From JADKIH01 sp031417555 (GTDB lineage: Bacteria; Bacteroidota; Bacteroidia; AKYH767-A; 2013-40CM-41-45): a stretch of DNA of 64,000 nucleotides. The stretch covers positions 1 through 64,000 of the forward strand of contig JANOVV010000044.1 in assembly GCA_031417555.1 (NCBI GenBank), read 5' to 3'. Shown here one piece after another: positions 26,483-36,508 of the stretch; the stretch's first letter is position 1, and the number at the start of each line of letters is the position of its first letter. The position numbers were made by a program, and so were the translations under genes. The notes below the pieces were generated by a model. The model was given only the letters and a program-made list of their open reading frames with translations. It ran no database searches and was not told where the DNA came from.

Positions 26483-27781
26483 CTAATCCCTCCAATTCAA
26501 CCGATCAGCCTGAGCAAATTGCCATGGCGCGCCATTGTTTTCAATTTTATTAAACATCGTGGCCAGCTCTGAAGGAACTTTGCTTTCTTCCATCACAAGA
26601 TAACGCCGCATATCTACGATGATACTAAGAGGATCAATATTAATCGGACAAGCTTGAACACAAGCATTACAACTAGTACATGCCCAAAGTTCTTCTTCAG
26701 TGATATAATTCAAAAGTGATTTATCATCTTTAAAATCTTTCCCGCTTTTATCAATTCCTCTTCCGACTTCTTCCAAACGATCACGGGTATCCATCATTAT
26801 CTTTCGTGGCGATAATAATTTGCCTGTTTGATTGGCCGGACATTCAGATGTACATCTTCCACATTCGGTACAGGAATAAGAATCCATCAATTGTTTCCAT
26901 GTGAGATCGTAAATATCTTTCGCTCCGAATTTTTGCAACTCACCTTCAATTGCCGGAGGAACATTTGCGGATGGATCAAGCATAAGTAAAACCTCACGTG
27001 ATACATTTTCCATTTCATTAAACTTTCCTTTTTTATCAAGATTCGAATACCATGTATTTGGAAAAGCAAGAAGAATATGGAAATGTTTTGAATATGGAAT
27101 ATAATTTAAGAAAGCAAGAATACCTACTATATGAAACCACCAACAAATTCGCTCTATCATCATTAATGATTCTGACGACATCGATGAAAACCAATTTGCA
27201 AAATAGACACTAACAGGAAAAGATCCGGCAGAAATGTAATGTTCAAAACCCCTGCCTTGCAAAACAGAATCGGCAGCATTCATTGTTATGAAAGCTGTCA
27301 TTAAAAGTATTTCAGTGATAAGGATAATATTAGCGTCTGTACGCGGCCACTTCGTGAGTTCCGGCATACGAAACCGTTTCAGCTTTATAACATTTCTCCG
27401 GATAAGAAAGATTACACAGGCAACCCAGACAAGGAGAGCCAGAACCTCAAAACTTGCGATAAGAAAATTATACAAAGATCCAGCGAATGAAAAAATTCTA
27501 TGAGTGCCAGCAATACCATCAATGAGAATTTCTAAAACTTCAATATTGATAATTACAAATCCGGCATAAACAAAAATATGCATAATTCCGGCTATGGGAC
27601 GAGCTACCATCTTAGATTGACCTAAGGCAACTTTAATCATTGTCAACCACCGTTCAGATTTTCGGTCACTACGATTGACCTCCCTGCCTAAACGAATATT
27701 TCTTATAACTTTCCTTACGTTAACGGTAAAAAGCCACGTAGAAAAAGCAAGAACTAAAAAGAAAACTATCTGTTGAAACAT
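26483..27781 (-). CDS. Membrane-bound HdrC-like Fe-S electron-transfer protein
   Basis: A 432-residue inner-membrane protein. The first 230 residues have about five to six transmembrane helices of the NarI-like haem b type (e.g. VFFLVLAFSTWLFTV, IMHIFVYAGFVIIN). The C-terminal half has two [4Fe-4S] ferredoxin motifs: CTECGRCTSECP near 312 and CTSCNACVQACP near 364. It would pass electrons between quinone and a CCG partner such as the HdrB-like protein at 23330. Downstream of MlaD and amidase on the same strand, it continues a block whose gene order (LptD, amidase, MCE, Fe-S, Fe-S) is typical of Bacteroidota. Confidence 0.88.
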   Translation of the reverse strand: MFQQIVFFLVLAFSTWLFTVNVRKVIRNIRLGREVNRSDRKSERWLTMIKVALGQSKMVARPIAGIMHIFVYAGFVIINIEVLEILIDGIAGTHRIFSFAGSLYNFLIASFEVLALLVWVACVIFLIRRNVIKLKRFRMPELTKWPRTDANIILITEILLMTAFITMNAADSVLQGRGFEHYISAGSFPVSVYFANWFSSMSSESLMMIERICWWFHIVGILAFLNYIPYSKHFHILLAFPNTWYSNLDKKGKFNEMENVSREVLLMLDPSANVPPAIEGELQKFGAKDIYDLTWKQLMDSYSCTECGRCTSECPANQTGKLLSPRKIMMDTRDRLEEVGRGIDKSGKDFKDDKSLLNYITEEELWACTSCNACVQACPINIDPLSIIVDMRRYLVMEESKVPSELATMFNKIENNGAPWQFAQADRLNWRD

Positions 27782-27846
27782 TTATCCTGAATCTGTAATT
27801 GATACAAAGTAAAAAATAAATTTTTTTGTGATAATAGAACGAAGGT

Positions 27847-28806
27847 TTACTTTTTCCCAAATGATATCACAGAGAATTTTAAATACCTGCCCGGGTTTAA
27901 ACGAAAGTCTGACAGAAGTGCATTTAACTCATGAGCACTTGTATTAAGGTTCGTATAAAGACTGTCGTTATTGGCAAGCTGCCCCAGAGAACCCTCACCT
28001 TTATTAACTTTTTGCATAATACCTGCAGTTTGTTCTAATGTCTTTTTTGTATTTTCCAGTGTCTGAGAAATGTTAGACCTGGCAATCGTGTCCGAGATGG
28101 CTGAAAAATTATCTATCATCAGGGTAATTTTTTCATTATTATTTTTCAGATTCGATGTAATTGATTCGAGATTCCCAAAAATTGTTTTTAACCTGCCTTT
28201 ACTTGCCAAAGCAGTATCTAAATTACCTGCAATATTTTCTATTGAAGTAAGTGAGTGAGAAATACTTTCAAAAGATTTTTTAAGATTGCCTTTGGTGCGG
28301 TCATTGAAAACTTCTCTTATCACAAGAAGAACAGAATCCATCGAAGAAAGAAGACTCTCTGCTTTAGCTTTAATTGGAGCAACCTGTGCACTCACTTCAT
28401 CAGGTAAGCTTTTCTGAATACCGGCATTAAGAGTATCGCCATCTTTCAGTTCTTCCTTTTCATCACTCAATAAAATTCGTATTCCCTTTGACCCTAAAAT
28501 ATCTACACTAAAAATCTGCGCTGTTGATTTTACCGGTATGTGGACTTTATTCGTAATGTGCATACTAACGACTATTCGTCCGCTTCTATCATCAAGTAGT
28601 TTTAAATTACGAATCAAACCCACTTTCATTCCATTCACCGAAACCGGATTGGAGGCTGCAAGTCCTTCTACCTGACTATAAACAGCATACACAAGTTTCT
28701 CATTAGAAAAAAAATCTTTACCCTTTAAATAATTCACTCCCCAAAATAACAAGGCAATTCCTATTGTGACGACTAATCCTATTTTTACTTCTTTGGAAAG
28801 TTTCAT
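27847..28806 (-). CDS. MlaD-family (MCE domain) lipid-transport protein
   Basis: A 319-residue protein anchored by one N-terminal helix (KIGLVVTIGIALLFWGVNYL, 7-26) with one MCE domain at about 35-120 (VYSQVEGLAASNPVSVNGMKVGLIRNL, ...STAQIFSVDILGSKGI). A long helical/coiled region follows to about 290 (many S, N, L and K residues, SLTSIENIAGNLDTALAS). MCE proteins form hexameric rings that shuttle phospholipids between inner and outer membrane. No MlaE or MlaF gene is next to it. It lies downstream of the amidase gene on the same strand. Confidence 0.88.
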   Translation of the reverse strand: MKLSKEVKIGLVVTIGIALLFWGVNYLKGKDFFSNEKLVYAVYSQVEGLAASNPVSVNGMKVGLIRNLKLLDDRSGRIVVSMHITNKVHIPVKSTAQIFSVDILGSKGIRILLSDEKEELKDGDTLNAGIQKSLPDEVSAQVAPIKAKAESLLSSMDSVLLVIREVFNDRTKGNLKKSFESISHSLTSIENIAGNLDTALASKGRLKTIFGNLESITSNLKNNNEKITLMIDNFSAISDTIARSNISQTLENTKKTLEQTAGIMQKVNKGEGSLGQLANNDSLYTNLNTSAHELNALLSDFRLNPGRYLKFSVISFGKK

Positions 28807-28890
28807 AAATTATTTAACTATTAAGCAATTTCCTTTTTTATTAATCAGTATTTGTTGTAAAGTTCCTAAAAGTATAAATTTTCCTTCAAA

Positions 28891-30162
28891 TCACTTCTTA
28901 ATTGTTTTTTCACTAGCATCTTTAATGCTTATTTTTTTATTGTTAAAAAAAGCGACAACGAAAGCATCTTTATATCCTTGTTGTCTTAATTTATTCTGAA
29001 GCCTGATTGCATCTCCTTTTTCACTCAGCAAACCGGTTGAATATTTATAAATACCGGTTTCATAATCTTCTCTGACATCATCAAATGAGTTATATATTTT
29101 ATGATTATCGGGCAAAGGTTTCGGCGACGTATAAAACTGAACACTCCATTGAAGTACATCGTCGGTAAGGGGAACTTGCTTAACTTCTACCTTACTAAGT
29201 TCAGGCTTAATTGTATCTTTCCTAATTGAATCCTCGTGTACCTTAACAATTGTAATTGGTTTTTCTTCTACATTTTTCTTAATAACAGGTGTGTCTTTGG
29301 GTTGAGGAATTTCCTGATCGTTTTTCTGGCTTTCTATAGAATTTTTATATGATTTAAAGGCTTTATAAATTGACTTAGCCATTTCGTCCTGACCTTTGGC
29401 TGAAAGAAGGTATTTTTCTTCAGCAGCATTCGATAAAAAACCTGTTTCAATGAGAATACTCGGCATAGTTGTTTTATAGAGAACAAGAAATCCGGCTTGC
29501 TTAACTCCTCTGCCGGAACGTCCAATCGCTTTCATTTCCTGCTGAACCAAAGACGCCATTCGAAGACTCTGATCAATAAATGTATTTTGATAGAGTGAAA
29601 AAATAATGTTGGCTTCAGGACTGTTAGGATCAAAACCACCGTATTGACGTGTATATTCCTTCTCAAGGAGGATAACCTCATTTTCACGTTTAGCGACTTC
29701 CAGGTTTGCTTCAGATTTATTTAGGCCCATTACCCAACTCTCAACACCGGCAATCTCAGAATTGCAAAATTCTTTCTTTTTCTTTTGGTCAAAAAAACAT
29801 GCCGAATTGCAATGAATGCAAATAAACAGATCCGCTTTGGCGTTGTTGGCTACATCTGCCCTTTCATAAAGATTTATAAAAACATCAGACTTACGAGTAT
29901 AAATGACTTTTACATCCCGAAAATTATCTTCGATATACTTTCCTAATTTCAAAGCTATTCCGAGAGCGATGTTCTTTTCTTTAGACTTTTTACCTAAACA
30001 TCCGGGATCGTGGCCACCATGTCCGGCATCAATAACAACCTTAGTTAAACCGTATGGATGCAGAGGATCGGGGTTAAAGGACGTGCATAGAAAAACAGTA
30101 AATACCAAACAGATATTCACTAAATACGGAAGACAATAAATTTTGATTAGTTTTGACACCAC
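28891..30162 (-). CDS. N-acetylmuramoyl-L-alanine amidase (Amidase_3) with SPOR-like C-terminus
   Basis: Cell-wall hydrolase cutting the bond between MurNAc and the stem peptide. A hydrophobic export segment (CLPYLVNICLVFTVFLC) leads to the catalytic domain with VVIDAGHGGHDPG (zinc His and Glu region), ERADVANNAKADLFICIHCNS (second zinc His) and PSILIETGFLSNAAEE (catalytic Glu). The middle is low-complexity and Lys/Pro/Glu rich. The C-terminal 60 residues (WSVQFYTSPKPL..., ...LRQQGYKDAFVVAFF) resemble a SPOR-type domain. The open frame extends to an ATG at 30228, but that would overlap the divergent LptD gene by 44 bases. I therefore prefer the GTG at 30162, which still keeps the export segment. 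The gap of 22 bases to LptD is still unusually tight. Confidence 0.88.
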   Translation of the reverse strand: MVSKLIKIYCLPYLVNICLVFTVFLCTSFNPDPLHPYGLTKVVIDAGHGGHDPGCLGKKSKEKNIALGIALKLGKYIEDNFRDVKVIYTRKSDVFINLYERADVANNAKADLFICIHCNSACFFDQKKKKEFCNSEIAGVESWVMGLNKSEANLEVAKRENEVILLEKEYTRQYGGFDPNSPEANIIFSLYQNTFIDQSLRMASLVQQEMKAIGRSGRGVKQAGFLVLYKTTMPSILIETGFLSNAAEEKYLLSAKGQDEMAKSIYKAFKSYKNSIESQKNDQEIPQPKDTPVIKKNVEEKPITIVKVHEDSIRKDTIKPELSKVEVKQVPLTDDVLQWSVQFYTSPKPLPDNHKIYNSFDDVREDYETGIYKYSTGLLSEKGDAIRLQNKLRQQGYKDAFVVAFFNNKKISIKDASEKTIKK

Positions 30163-30184
30163 GAACCCCGAAAATTTTGCCTGA

Positions 30185-32779
30185 TTGTTTTTGCAAGTAT
30201 CCAAAATATCATTCGTAGGTTTATTCATTTTAGTTCTTCTTTTTCAACAACTTGTTGTTGGTTCAGAAGCATCTGGTTCACCGAATAAAGGATTATCCTC
30301 TTTACGCAAAGATACATTACAGGATCCTGACTCCATTAAAAAAGTTAGTTTTGACACCCTTGGTGTTCTTTCCCTGAAAGCGGATACAAACATCTCTCAG
30401 GATGAAACGCTGAAATCACCCGTAAAATATCATGCGAGAGATTCGATGCAGGTTAATATAACTGATGAAATAGTCTATTTATTTGGTGAAGCTACAGTTG
30501 ATTACGAAGATATGCACCTAAAAGCTGATTATATCGTAATTGACATGAATAAAAAAGAACTTTTCGCTGAAGGACTTACTGATAGTGTTGGAATCGTAAC
30601 CGGCTCACCCGAATTTTCTCAGGCTGATCAAAAATTCCGATCAACATCAATCCGATATAATTTCGATTCTAAGAAAGGAAAGATCGCTTATGTAATAACA
30701 CAAGAAGGTGAAGGTTATATACATGGAGAGGTTGTTAAAAAAGATCAGGAGAATAATTTTTTTATAAAGAAGGGGCAATACACTACCTGTGATCAGGACA
30801 ATCCCCATTTTGCTATCACAAGTAATAAGCTCAAAGTAATAAGTAAAAATAAAATTATTACCGGTCCCGCATATCTTACTATTGAAGGTGTTCCTACTCC
30901 ACTCCTTCTCCCCTTTGGTTTTTTCCCGAACAAACCCGGCAGAAGCTCAGGAATAATTTTCCCCTCTTTTGGAGAATCTAATGAACGCGGATTTTATTTT
31001 CAAAAACTTGGATATTATTTTGGCTTCAACGATTATTTTAATCTGGCTATTACTTCGGATGTTTATACGAAAGGCAGCTACACATTAAACGGATCTTCGC
31101 TTTACAAAAAACGATATAAATACTCAGGAAATGTAAGGCTTAGCTATGCTTATACCATCAACAGCGAAAAAGAATTACCCGATTATTCAATCAGAAGAGA
31201 TTATCATATAAACTGGAAACATTCTCAAGACCCTAAATTTAGTCCAAACAATACTTTTACTGCCGACGTTAATGCCGGTAGCTCAACATATTTTAAAAAT
31301 ACCAACAGCACCGTAAATAATTTTTTATCAAACACCTTACAATCTTCCATCAGCTTTTCTCATAATTTTCCTGACAAGCCAATGAATTATAATATTTCCG
31401 TTAAACACAGTCAAAATAATATAAACAGGCAGGTTCAGCTAACGGCTCCGGACTTTGGATTTAACATTACTCGTATAAATCCTTTCAAAAAAAAATTAGT
31501 AATCGGCCGACCGAGATGGTATGAAAAAATAGGTACCAGCTACACTATGAAAGGCATAAACTATATCGATACAAAAGACACGCTCTTATTCCGTAAAGAA
31601 TCACTTGATAATCTGCAAACAGGTTTTCAACATTACATTCCACTTTCTACTTCTTTTAATGTAATGAGTCATTTCAATCTTTCGCCATCCATTAGTTATA
31701 CCGAACGATGGTATTTTAAAACAACACAACTAACCTGGAATGAAGAATTAAAAAAAGTGGATACTTCAGAAGTGAACAAATTTAAATCAGCACGCGACTA
31801 CTCAGCTTCTATCGGACTTTCAACACGTATTTTTGGAATGTATCAATTTTCTCATGGCCCGATAACAGCTATAAGACATGTCATGTCTCCATCAGCTTCC
31901 TTCAGTATTCGTCCGGATTTCGGAACAGAAAAATACGGATACTATAAAAATGTTCAAACGGATACTTTAGGAACTATTTCCAGGTATTCCATTTTCCTGA
32001 ATTCAATTTATGGCGGCCCTTCCAACGGACGTTATGCCAATATAAATTTCAATCTCGATAATAATTTAGAGATGAAAGTAAAAACCAATTCAGATACCGG
32101 AGCCACAGTAAAAAAAATTAAATTACTTGAAAGCTTGAATTTGTCTACCAGTTACAATCTTCTTGCCGACTCCATGAAGCTTAGTTTAATTAATGTTAAT
32201 GGACGCACTTCTTTATTCGACAGAGTATCTCTTAAATTTGGAGGCGTTCTTGATCCATATTCCTTTGATGAAAACAATATTGACTACGATGAATTTAGTG
32301 TCGCAAATGGAGGTAGACTTTCTAGACTTACTTCGGCTAATATTTCAGTAGATTTTTCTTTAAACAAAAAAGAGGATAAAAACAGTGCCCGTTATTCAAA
32401 AGAAGAATTGGATTATATAAATTTGCATCCGGAAGAATATGTTGACTTCAATATCCCTTATAATCTTTCTGTTAGTTATTCCTACAGATATAACAAACAA
32501 GGAAGTCTTCCGAAAACCACAACACAATCAGCGAGTTTTAACGGTGATTTGAGTCTGACACCACAATGGAAGATCGGATTTAATTCCTGGTATGATGTTA
32601 CCGAAGGAAAATTTACAAGCCTTAGTCTGAATATTTACCGCGACTTACATTGCTGGGAAATGCGCATGAACTGGATTCCTTTTGGTTATCAGGAGAGCTG
32701 GAATTTTCAGATTAATGTAAAAGCTTCCATCTTACAAGATTTGAAATTATTGAAGAAGAAGGAGTTTTATGATAATTAA
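30185..32779 (+). CDS. LptD-like LPS assembly outer-membrane protein
   Basis: About 864 residues. Signal peptide at the start (SFVGLFILVLLFQQLVVG), with TTG as probable start codon because no ATG precedes the signal. OstA/LptA-like jelly-roll about 80-230 (DEIVYLFGEATVDYEDMHLKADYIVID..., GKIAYVITQEGEGYIHGEVV..., KGQYTTCDQDNPHFAI). A long barrel follows with P.LLPFGFFPNKPGRSSGIIFPSFGES, the well-conserved LptD signature, and the C-terminal strands. It inserts lipopolysaccharide in the outer leaflet. Divergent from the amidase with almost no intergenic space. Its size is normal for Bacteroidota LptD. Confidence 0.88.
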   Translation: MFLQVSKISFVGLFILVLLFQQLVVGSEASGSPNKGLSSLRKDTLQDPDSIKKVSFDTLGVLSLKADTNISQDETLKSPVKYHARDSMQVNITDEIVYLFGEATVDYEDMHLKADYIVIDMNKKELFAEGLTDSVGIVTGSPEFSQADQKFRSTSIRYNFDSKKGKIAYVITQEGEGYIHGEVVKKDQENNFFIKKGQYTTCDQDNPHFAITSNKLKVISKNKIITGPAYLTIEGVPTPLLLPFGFFPNKPGRSSGIIFPSFGESNERGFYFQKLGYYFGFNDYFNLAITSDVYTKGSYTLNGSSLYKKRYKYSGNVRLSYAYTINSEKELPDYSIRRDYHINWKHSQDPKFSPNNTFTADVNAGSSTYFKNTNSTVNNFLSNTLQSSISFSHNFPDKPMNYNISVKHSQNNINRQVQLTAPDFGFNITRINPFKKKLVIGRPRWYEKIGTSYTMKGINYIDTKDTLLFRKESLDNLQTGFQHYIPLSTSFNVMSHFNLSPSISYTERWYFKTTQLTWNEELKKVDTSEVNKFKSARDYSASIGLSTRIFGMYQFSHGPITAIRHVMSPSASFSIRPDFGTEKYGYYKNVQTDTLGTISRYSIFLNSIYGGPSNGRYANINFNLDNNLEMKVKTNSDTGATVKKIKLLESLNLSTSYNLLADSMKLSLINVNGRTSLFDRVSLKFGGVLDPYSFDENNIDYDEFSVANGGRLSRLTSANISVDFSLNKKEDKNSARYSKEELDYINLHPEEYVDFNIPYNLSVSYSYRYNKQGSLPKTTTQSASFNGDLSLTPQWKIGFNSWYDVTEGKFTSLSLNIYRDLHCWEMRMNWIPFGYQESWNFQINVKASILQDLKLLKKKEFYDN

Positions 32780-32785
32780 AAAAAG

Positions 32786-33313
32786 CTACTCAACTAATTT
32801 TTTTTTCATTAAATAATCTGTATCAACAGCATCACCTAATTTAAATATTTTTTCACCAAAAATTACAAAACCATATTGCTTGTAAAATTTTAACGCTTTA
32901 AAATTTTCAGTAGCTACTCCTAACCACATCCAATTATAGTGTTGGTCGACGGCCATTTTCAATCCTTCATCCATAAGGGCTTTACCAACTTTTTTTTCCT
33001 GCCATTCTTTTAGTACATAGAGTCGCTCCAGTTCAATTGCATTTTCTTCTTTAAATTCATCTTGACTTCGATCAGTTCTTAGCTTAATATATCCAACTGC
33101 CTTTTTTCCTTCAATAGCTATAAAGAATGTATTTACTGCATCATTCTCAATATCTGCCTTTATATTGAGTGGATTGAATGCATCAGTGATATACTTTTGT
33201 ATATCTTCTTCTGAGTTTACAGGTCTCCAAGTCTCATAAAAAGATTCACTGCCCAAATCTGAAACTAATAAATAGTCTTCAGAAACAGCCTTACGGATTT
33301 CAATTTTTATCAT
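32786..33313 (-). CDS. GNAT-family N-acetyltransferase
   Basis: A 175-residue acetyl-CoA-dependent acetyltransferase. It shows motif D/A as IELERLYVLKEWQEKKVGKALMDEGLKMA (the RLYV..... Q..G.G-type pyrophosphate loop is here Q-E-K-K-V-G-K-A) and motif B as WLGVATENFKALKFYKQYGF. Its closest kind are the RimI-like single-domain proteins annotated as spermidine/spermine N1-acetyltransferase-like in Bacteroidota. The acceptor substrate is unknown. Confidence 0.88.
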   Translation of the reverse strand: MIKIEIRKAVSEDYLLVSDLGSESFYETWRPVNSEEDIQKYITDAFNPLNIKADIENDAVNTFFIAIEGKKAVGYIKLRTDRSQDEFKEENAIELERLYVLKEWQEKKVGKALMDEGLKMAVDQHYNWMWLGVATENFKALKFYKQYGFVIFGEKIFKLGDAVDTDYLMKKKLVE

Positions 33314-33346
33314 CTTAATTAAAAGAATCTTTTATTTGCTAAATAA

Positions 33347-33838
33347 TTAATCTCGAAAAGCGCCAATTCCCGCATGCCAACTTTCGCGAATGGGAATCTC
33401 CCATTTGGTATTTAGTTCATGTTTGGTTTGGACAAGATTATTGAATACGATCGTGTCTAAAGAAATTTCCTTTTCAATCATTTTTTCGAAATCCTTTCTC
33501 TTCAGCAAGTTTATTTTTCCATCCTCTTTCAATGCAAATATCTGCCTGTTAAGTAATGAGATTGAAAATTGTTTTTCAATATTTTGTATAAAATGTATGG
33601 ACTTATCAATTGAACATCCACTGGCTAAAGCATGTTTTCCATCAATCAATAAAATTAAAAAAATATGATACCTAATTTCAAAACTTGCTTTCAATTCCTG
33701 ATTATGTGCAGTCCAGGTATTTAAAAATCCTTTTGTTAAAAAGGAAAGTTTTTCCTCTTCTTCCTTTGTAAACTCCCGGTTTGATTGATACACCCAAACA
33801 CGGGCATCATCAGGCATTTTTTCAATTTCTACGAACAT
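33347..33838 (-). CDS. Conserved Bacteroidota protein ('ABC transporter ATPase' type, misnomer)
   Basis: A 163-residue soluble protein if started at the ATG 33838 (MFVEIEKMPDDARVWVYQSN), which matches the family start; an in-frame ATG at 33883 gives 15 extra hydrophobic residues that look spurious. Family features: ARVWVYQSNREFT at the front, LNTWTAHNQELKASFEIRY and LASGCSIDKSIHFIQNIE. Many databases label this family 'ABC transporter ATPase', but no Walker motifs exist here. The function is unknown. It commonly lies close to the Fe-S/MCE block, as here. Confidence 0.78.
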   Translation of the reverse strand: MFVEIEKMPDDARVWVYQSNREFTKEEEEKLSFLTKGFLNTWTAHNQELKASFEIRYHIFLILLIDGKHALASGCSIDKSIHFIQNIEKQFSISLLNRQIFALKEDGKINLLKRKDFEKMIEKEISLDTIVFNNLVQTKHELNTKWEIPIRESWHAGIGAFRD

Positions 33839-34141
33839 CCAGCAAAGGTAAAGAATTATTCGTTTATTCATCATTGTTTGCAAATAACCTTCTTATCAAA
33901 CGAATCTGATAACTAGACTGCCAACTGTCCAATAAAAAAAGATGAGTTATACGGAAGACAATTGAGTAAAATAATTGTTAATTAAATATTATTTCTATTA
34001 ATAATAAATATTTTATAATAATATTTCAGTAATATACCAAGGCTAAATTTTTTAATTATTTTTAAGCCGGAATAATTAATAATTATTCTAAAACCAAATT
34101 ATCCAAAAGACTGAACAATATAATCTAAATAATTATTTAAA

Positions 34142-35698
34142 ATGAAAAATATATATTTTATTTACATACTGATTTCTTATTCTACTTTTTCATTTTCTCA
34201 ACCAATACTTGATTGGGAATTTAACAGTACATCTGCTTATAATTATTATCCCACAACAAATATTATCCGCACAGACCATGGAACATATGTTTGCTCGCAA
34301 TCTATTGATGTCAATGAATCAGCTTATATTTTTCGCCTGGATGATACAGGCAATCTTATAAAGCAGGACAGTATTCACCATTTTACATATTCTATATTAG
34401 GTACTAAAAGAATGGTCATTGATAACGATGGATCTATTTATATATGTGGAAGAATTGTAGATCAATTGCAACATGGCAAAGTCCGCGTAATCAAATATGA
34501 TTCATTACTAAATAAATTATGGGATACAATTTTAATGGATTCTCTATCGAATGATTACAGCATATATGGAATACTTTATTCTAAAAATGAAAATAATATT
34601 TACGTAATTACAGATAAATATGATGGAATAGACAACCTTGCAATAATTAAACTAGAAACGAATGGAAATGTTTTATGGGAATCTATCGATACCGTTCACA
34701 ATCGCATTTCATTGGTCACTTATGTTTTAGATAATGTTGGCAATGTAATTCTAGGCGGATATGCATCTTCATCCGGTAATGGTGAAGATTTTATTATTAG
34801 TAAGATCGACACTTCCGGACAGGTCGCTTGGTATATCAATGAAGACGGAAGTAATCATTCTGATGATGCCGTTATGGATCTTTGTATTGATAATTCAAAT
34901 AATATCTCCACCATAGGAAGGTTTAATGACACATTACCAAATAAAGTGATCAAATTTAATCCTGCAGGAAATAAAATATGGACTAGATCAGTTACTGATA
35001 TTTTTCTACCCAAAATTACATCTGATGCAGCCAGTGGAATTTATATAATAGGTTTTGATTCTGTTGCAGATCATGAATGTGTTATTTACAAATTTGATTC
35101 AACCGGCAATTATTCTGCTTCCAATTACATTAATATCCCGAACCATAAGGCATATTCAAGTGATTATTTAGTAAGTATACAAACCGATGATTCTGCAAAT
35201 GTTTATATTTTAAATAATGTTGATTCTATTCAAAATAAAAAATGGTTTGTAGCTAAATTTGATTCATCACTCAACTTGAAATGGTCATTTATTTATCCGG
35301 AAAACATTCCAAATCCATCCACATCTTCTTCTTTGTGTTTATTTGATGGTGGATTTACTATAGCGGGAGCTATTAATAATTTCGGACAATTAAGAGTATT
35401 GCAATTTCATGAATCTTTTCCAACGATAATACAAGGAATAGAGAGTACTCATTCCTTTACATGCTGGCCGAATCCTACTTCCAGTGTAATTTTTATAAAT
35501 ATGGGTAATGAAGATTTAAAAAATAGTGAATTTAAATTATACGATATACAATCCAGACTTCTATATCAGGATATTATTCGTTCGGATGATAAAAATATAT
35601 TCAGTGTTAATTTAAGTTTATTTCCAGCAGGAATTTATCTGATTAATCTGAAATCAAAAAATCAAAATTTAAATTACAAGGTGATAAAAGAAAATTAA
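34142..35698 (+). CDS. Secreted propeller-like protein with T9SS sorting domain
   Basis: A 518-residue protein: signal peptide 1-20 (IYILISYSTFSFSQ); residues 25-420 made of propeller-like repeats (D..GNLIKQDSIHHF, D.DGSIYICGRI, LETNGNVLWESI, D..GQVAWYINEDG); T9SS type A sorting domain from about 430 (SFTCWPNPTSSVIFINMG) to the end (AGIYLINLKS...). It has the same build as the protein at 6136, so the window carries at least two members of one expanded surface-protein type. It is preceded by 258 bases of very AT-rich DNA without other features. Confidence 0.75.
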   Translation: MKNIYFIYILISYSTFSFSQPILDWEFNSTSAYNYYPTTNIIRTDHGTYVCSQSIDVNESAYIFRLDDTGNLIKQDSIHHFTYSILGTKRMVIDNDGSIYICGRIVDQLQHGKVRVIKYDSLLNKLWDTILMDSLSNDYSIYGILYSKNENNIYVITDKYDGIDNLAIIKLETNGNVLWESIDTVHNRISLVTYVLDNVGNVILGGYASSSGNGEDFIISKIDTSGQVAWYINEDGSNHSDDAVMDLCIDNSNNISTIGRFNDTLPNKVIKFNPAGNKIWTRSVTDIFLPKITSDAASGIYIIGFDSVADHECVIYKFDSTGNYSASNYINIPNHKAYSSDYLVSIQTDDSANVYILNNVDSIQNKKWFVAKFDSSLNLKWSFIYPENIPNPSTSSSLCLFDGGFTIAGAINNFGQLRVLQFHESFPTIIQGIESTHSFTCWPNPTSSVIFINMGNEDLKNSEFKLYDIQSRLLYQDIIRSDDKNIFSVNLSLFPAGIYLINLKSKNQNLNYKVIKEN

Positions 35699-35701
35699 TT
35701 A

Positions 35702-36436
35702 TTATTTAATAAAAGACTTGTCAAAATCCTCACCTGCATTTAGCTTAATTAAAAAATTATCGAGTTTGTTTTGTGAATACCACCTACTAACTTCATGTTT
35801 AGAAGTCATGTAATTAAGCATAATCTCCTCCCGTGATCCATTATAAAATTGATCTGCAGTTTTAAGGTTTTCAACATCAGGCATATTTGAATAATTATTT
35901 GATTTCACCTTAAGAGTATCTTCAGAATAATAACTCCTATAATCAACTTGCATTGCTAAACCTTCGTTAAACCAAGTAGGAATATTGAAAGTATATTTTA
36001 TAAAACCGATTCGTTCAAATAATTCTGCATGTGATATTTCATGTGATATAATATCTAAATCAATACCGTTTCTGCTAATTACAATATAAGATCCCAATTT
36101 AGTTTTAACAATGGCAGGGACTAAATTCGGATTCCCATATTTTTTGAAGTCATCATCGTTTCCACAATAAATAAATTTAGGTTTGCATAATTTCCCCTGC
36201 CAAAAACTATCTACTCGAGCAGAAGCGTTCACAATAATTGTCAACAATGAATCAATTTTTTCCTGTGAAGAGGTTTTATTATAATAGAGTCTGCCTTCTT
36301 TTTTAAAATCAGAAAAATCGATTAAAATACATCTCGTTTCTTGTGGGAAAACAATATAATGAACTATAGAAATAAACAAAATAAAAAGCAGAATAATTAA
36401 AGATATTTTTAATGTTGATTTAATAAATGAATTCAT
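35702..36436 (-). CDS. Putative membrane-anchored gluzincin metallopeptidase
   Basis: A 244-residue protein anchored by one N-terminal helix (ISLIILLFILFISIVHYIVF, 11-30). The zinc motif HEISH occurs at about 139-143 in DIISHEISHAELFERIG, followed 22 residues later by PTWFNEGLAMQVD, whose Glu is the likely third ligand. This HExxH...NEGLA arrangement is that of the M1-like/'peptidase MA' gluzincins. The domain would face the periplasm. The substrate is unknown. It is convergent with the T9SS protein gene, 3 bases apart. Confidence 0.75.
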   Translation of the reverse strand: MNSFIKSTLKISLIILLFILFISIVHYIVFPQETRCILIDFSDFKKEGRLYYNKTSSQEKIDSLLTIIVNASARVDSFWQGKLCKPKFIYCGNDDDFKKYGNPNLVPAIVKTKLGSYIVISRNGIDLDIISHEISHAELFERIGFIKYTFNIPTWFNEGLAMQVDYRSYYSEDTLKVKSNNYSNMPDVENLKTADQFYNGSREEIMLNYMTSKHEVSRWYSQNKLDNFLIKLNAGEDFDKSFIK

Positions 36437-36508
36437 AGAAAAAAAGAATTAGTTAAATTTTAAATTCATGATATATGTAACAATATCACTTAACATTAAA
36501 ATAAAAAC

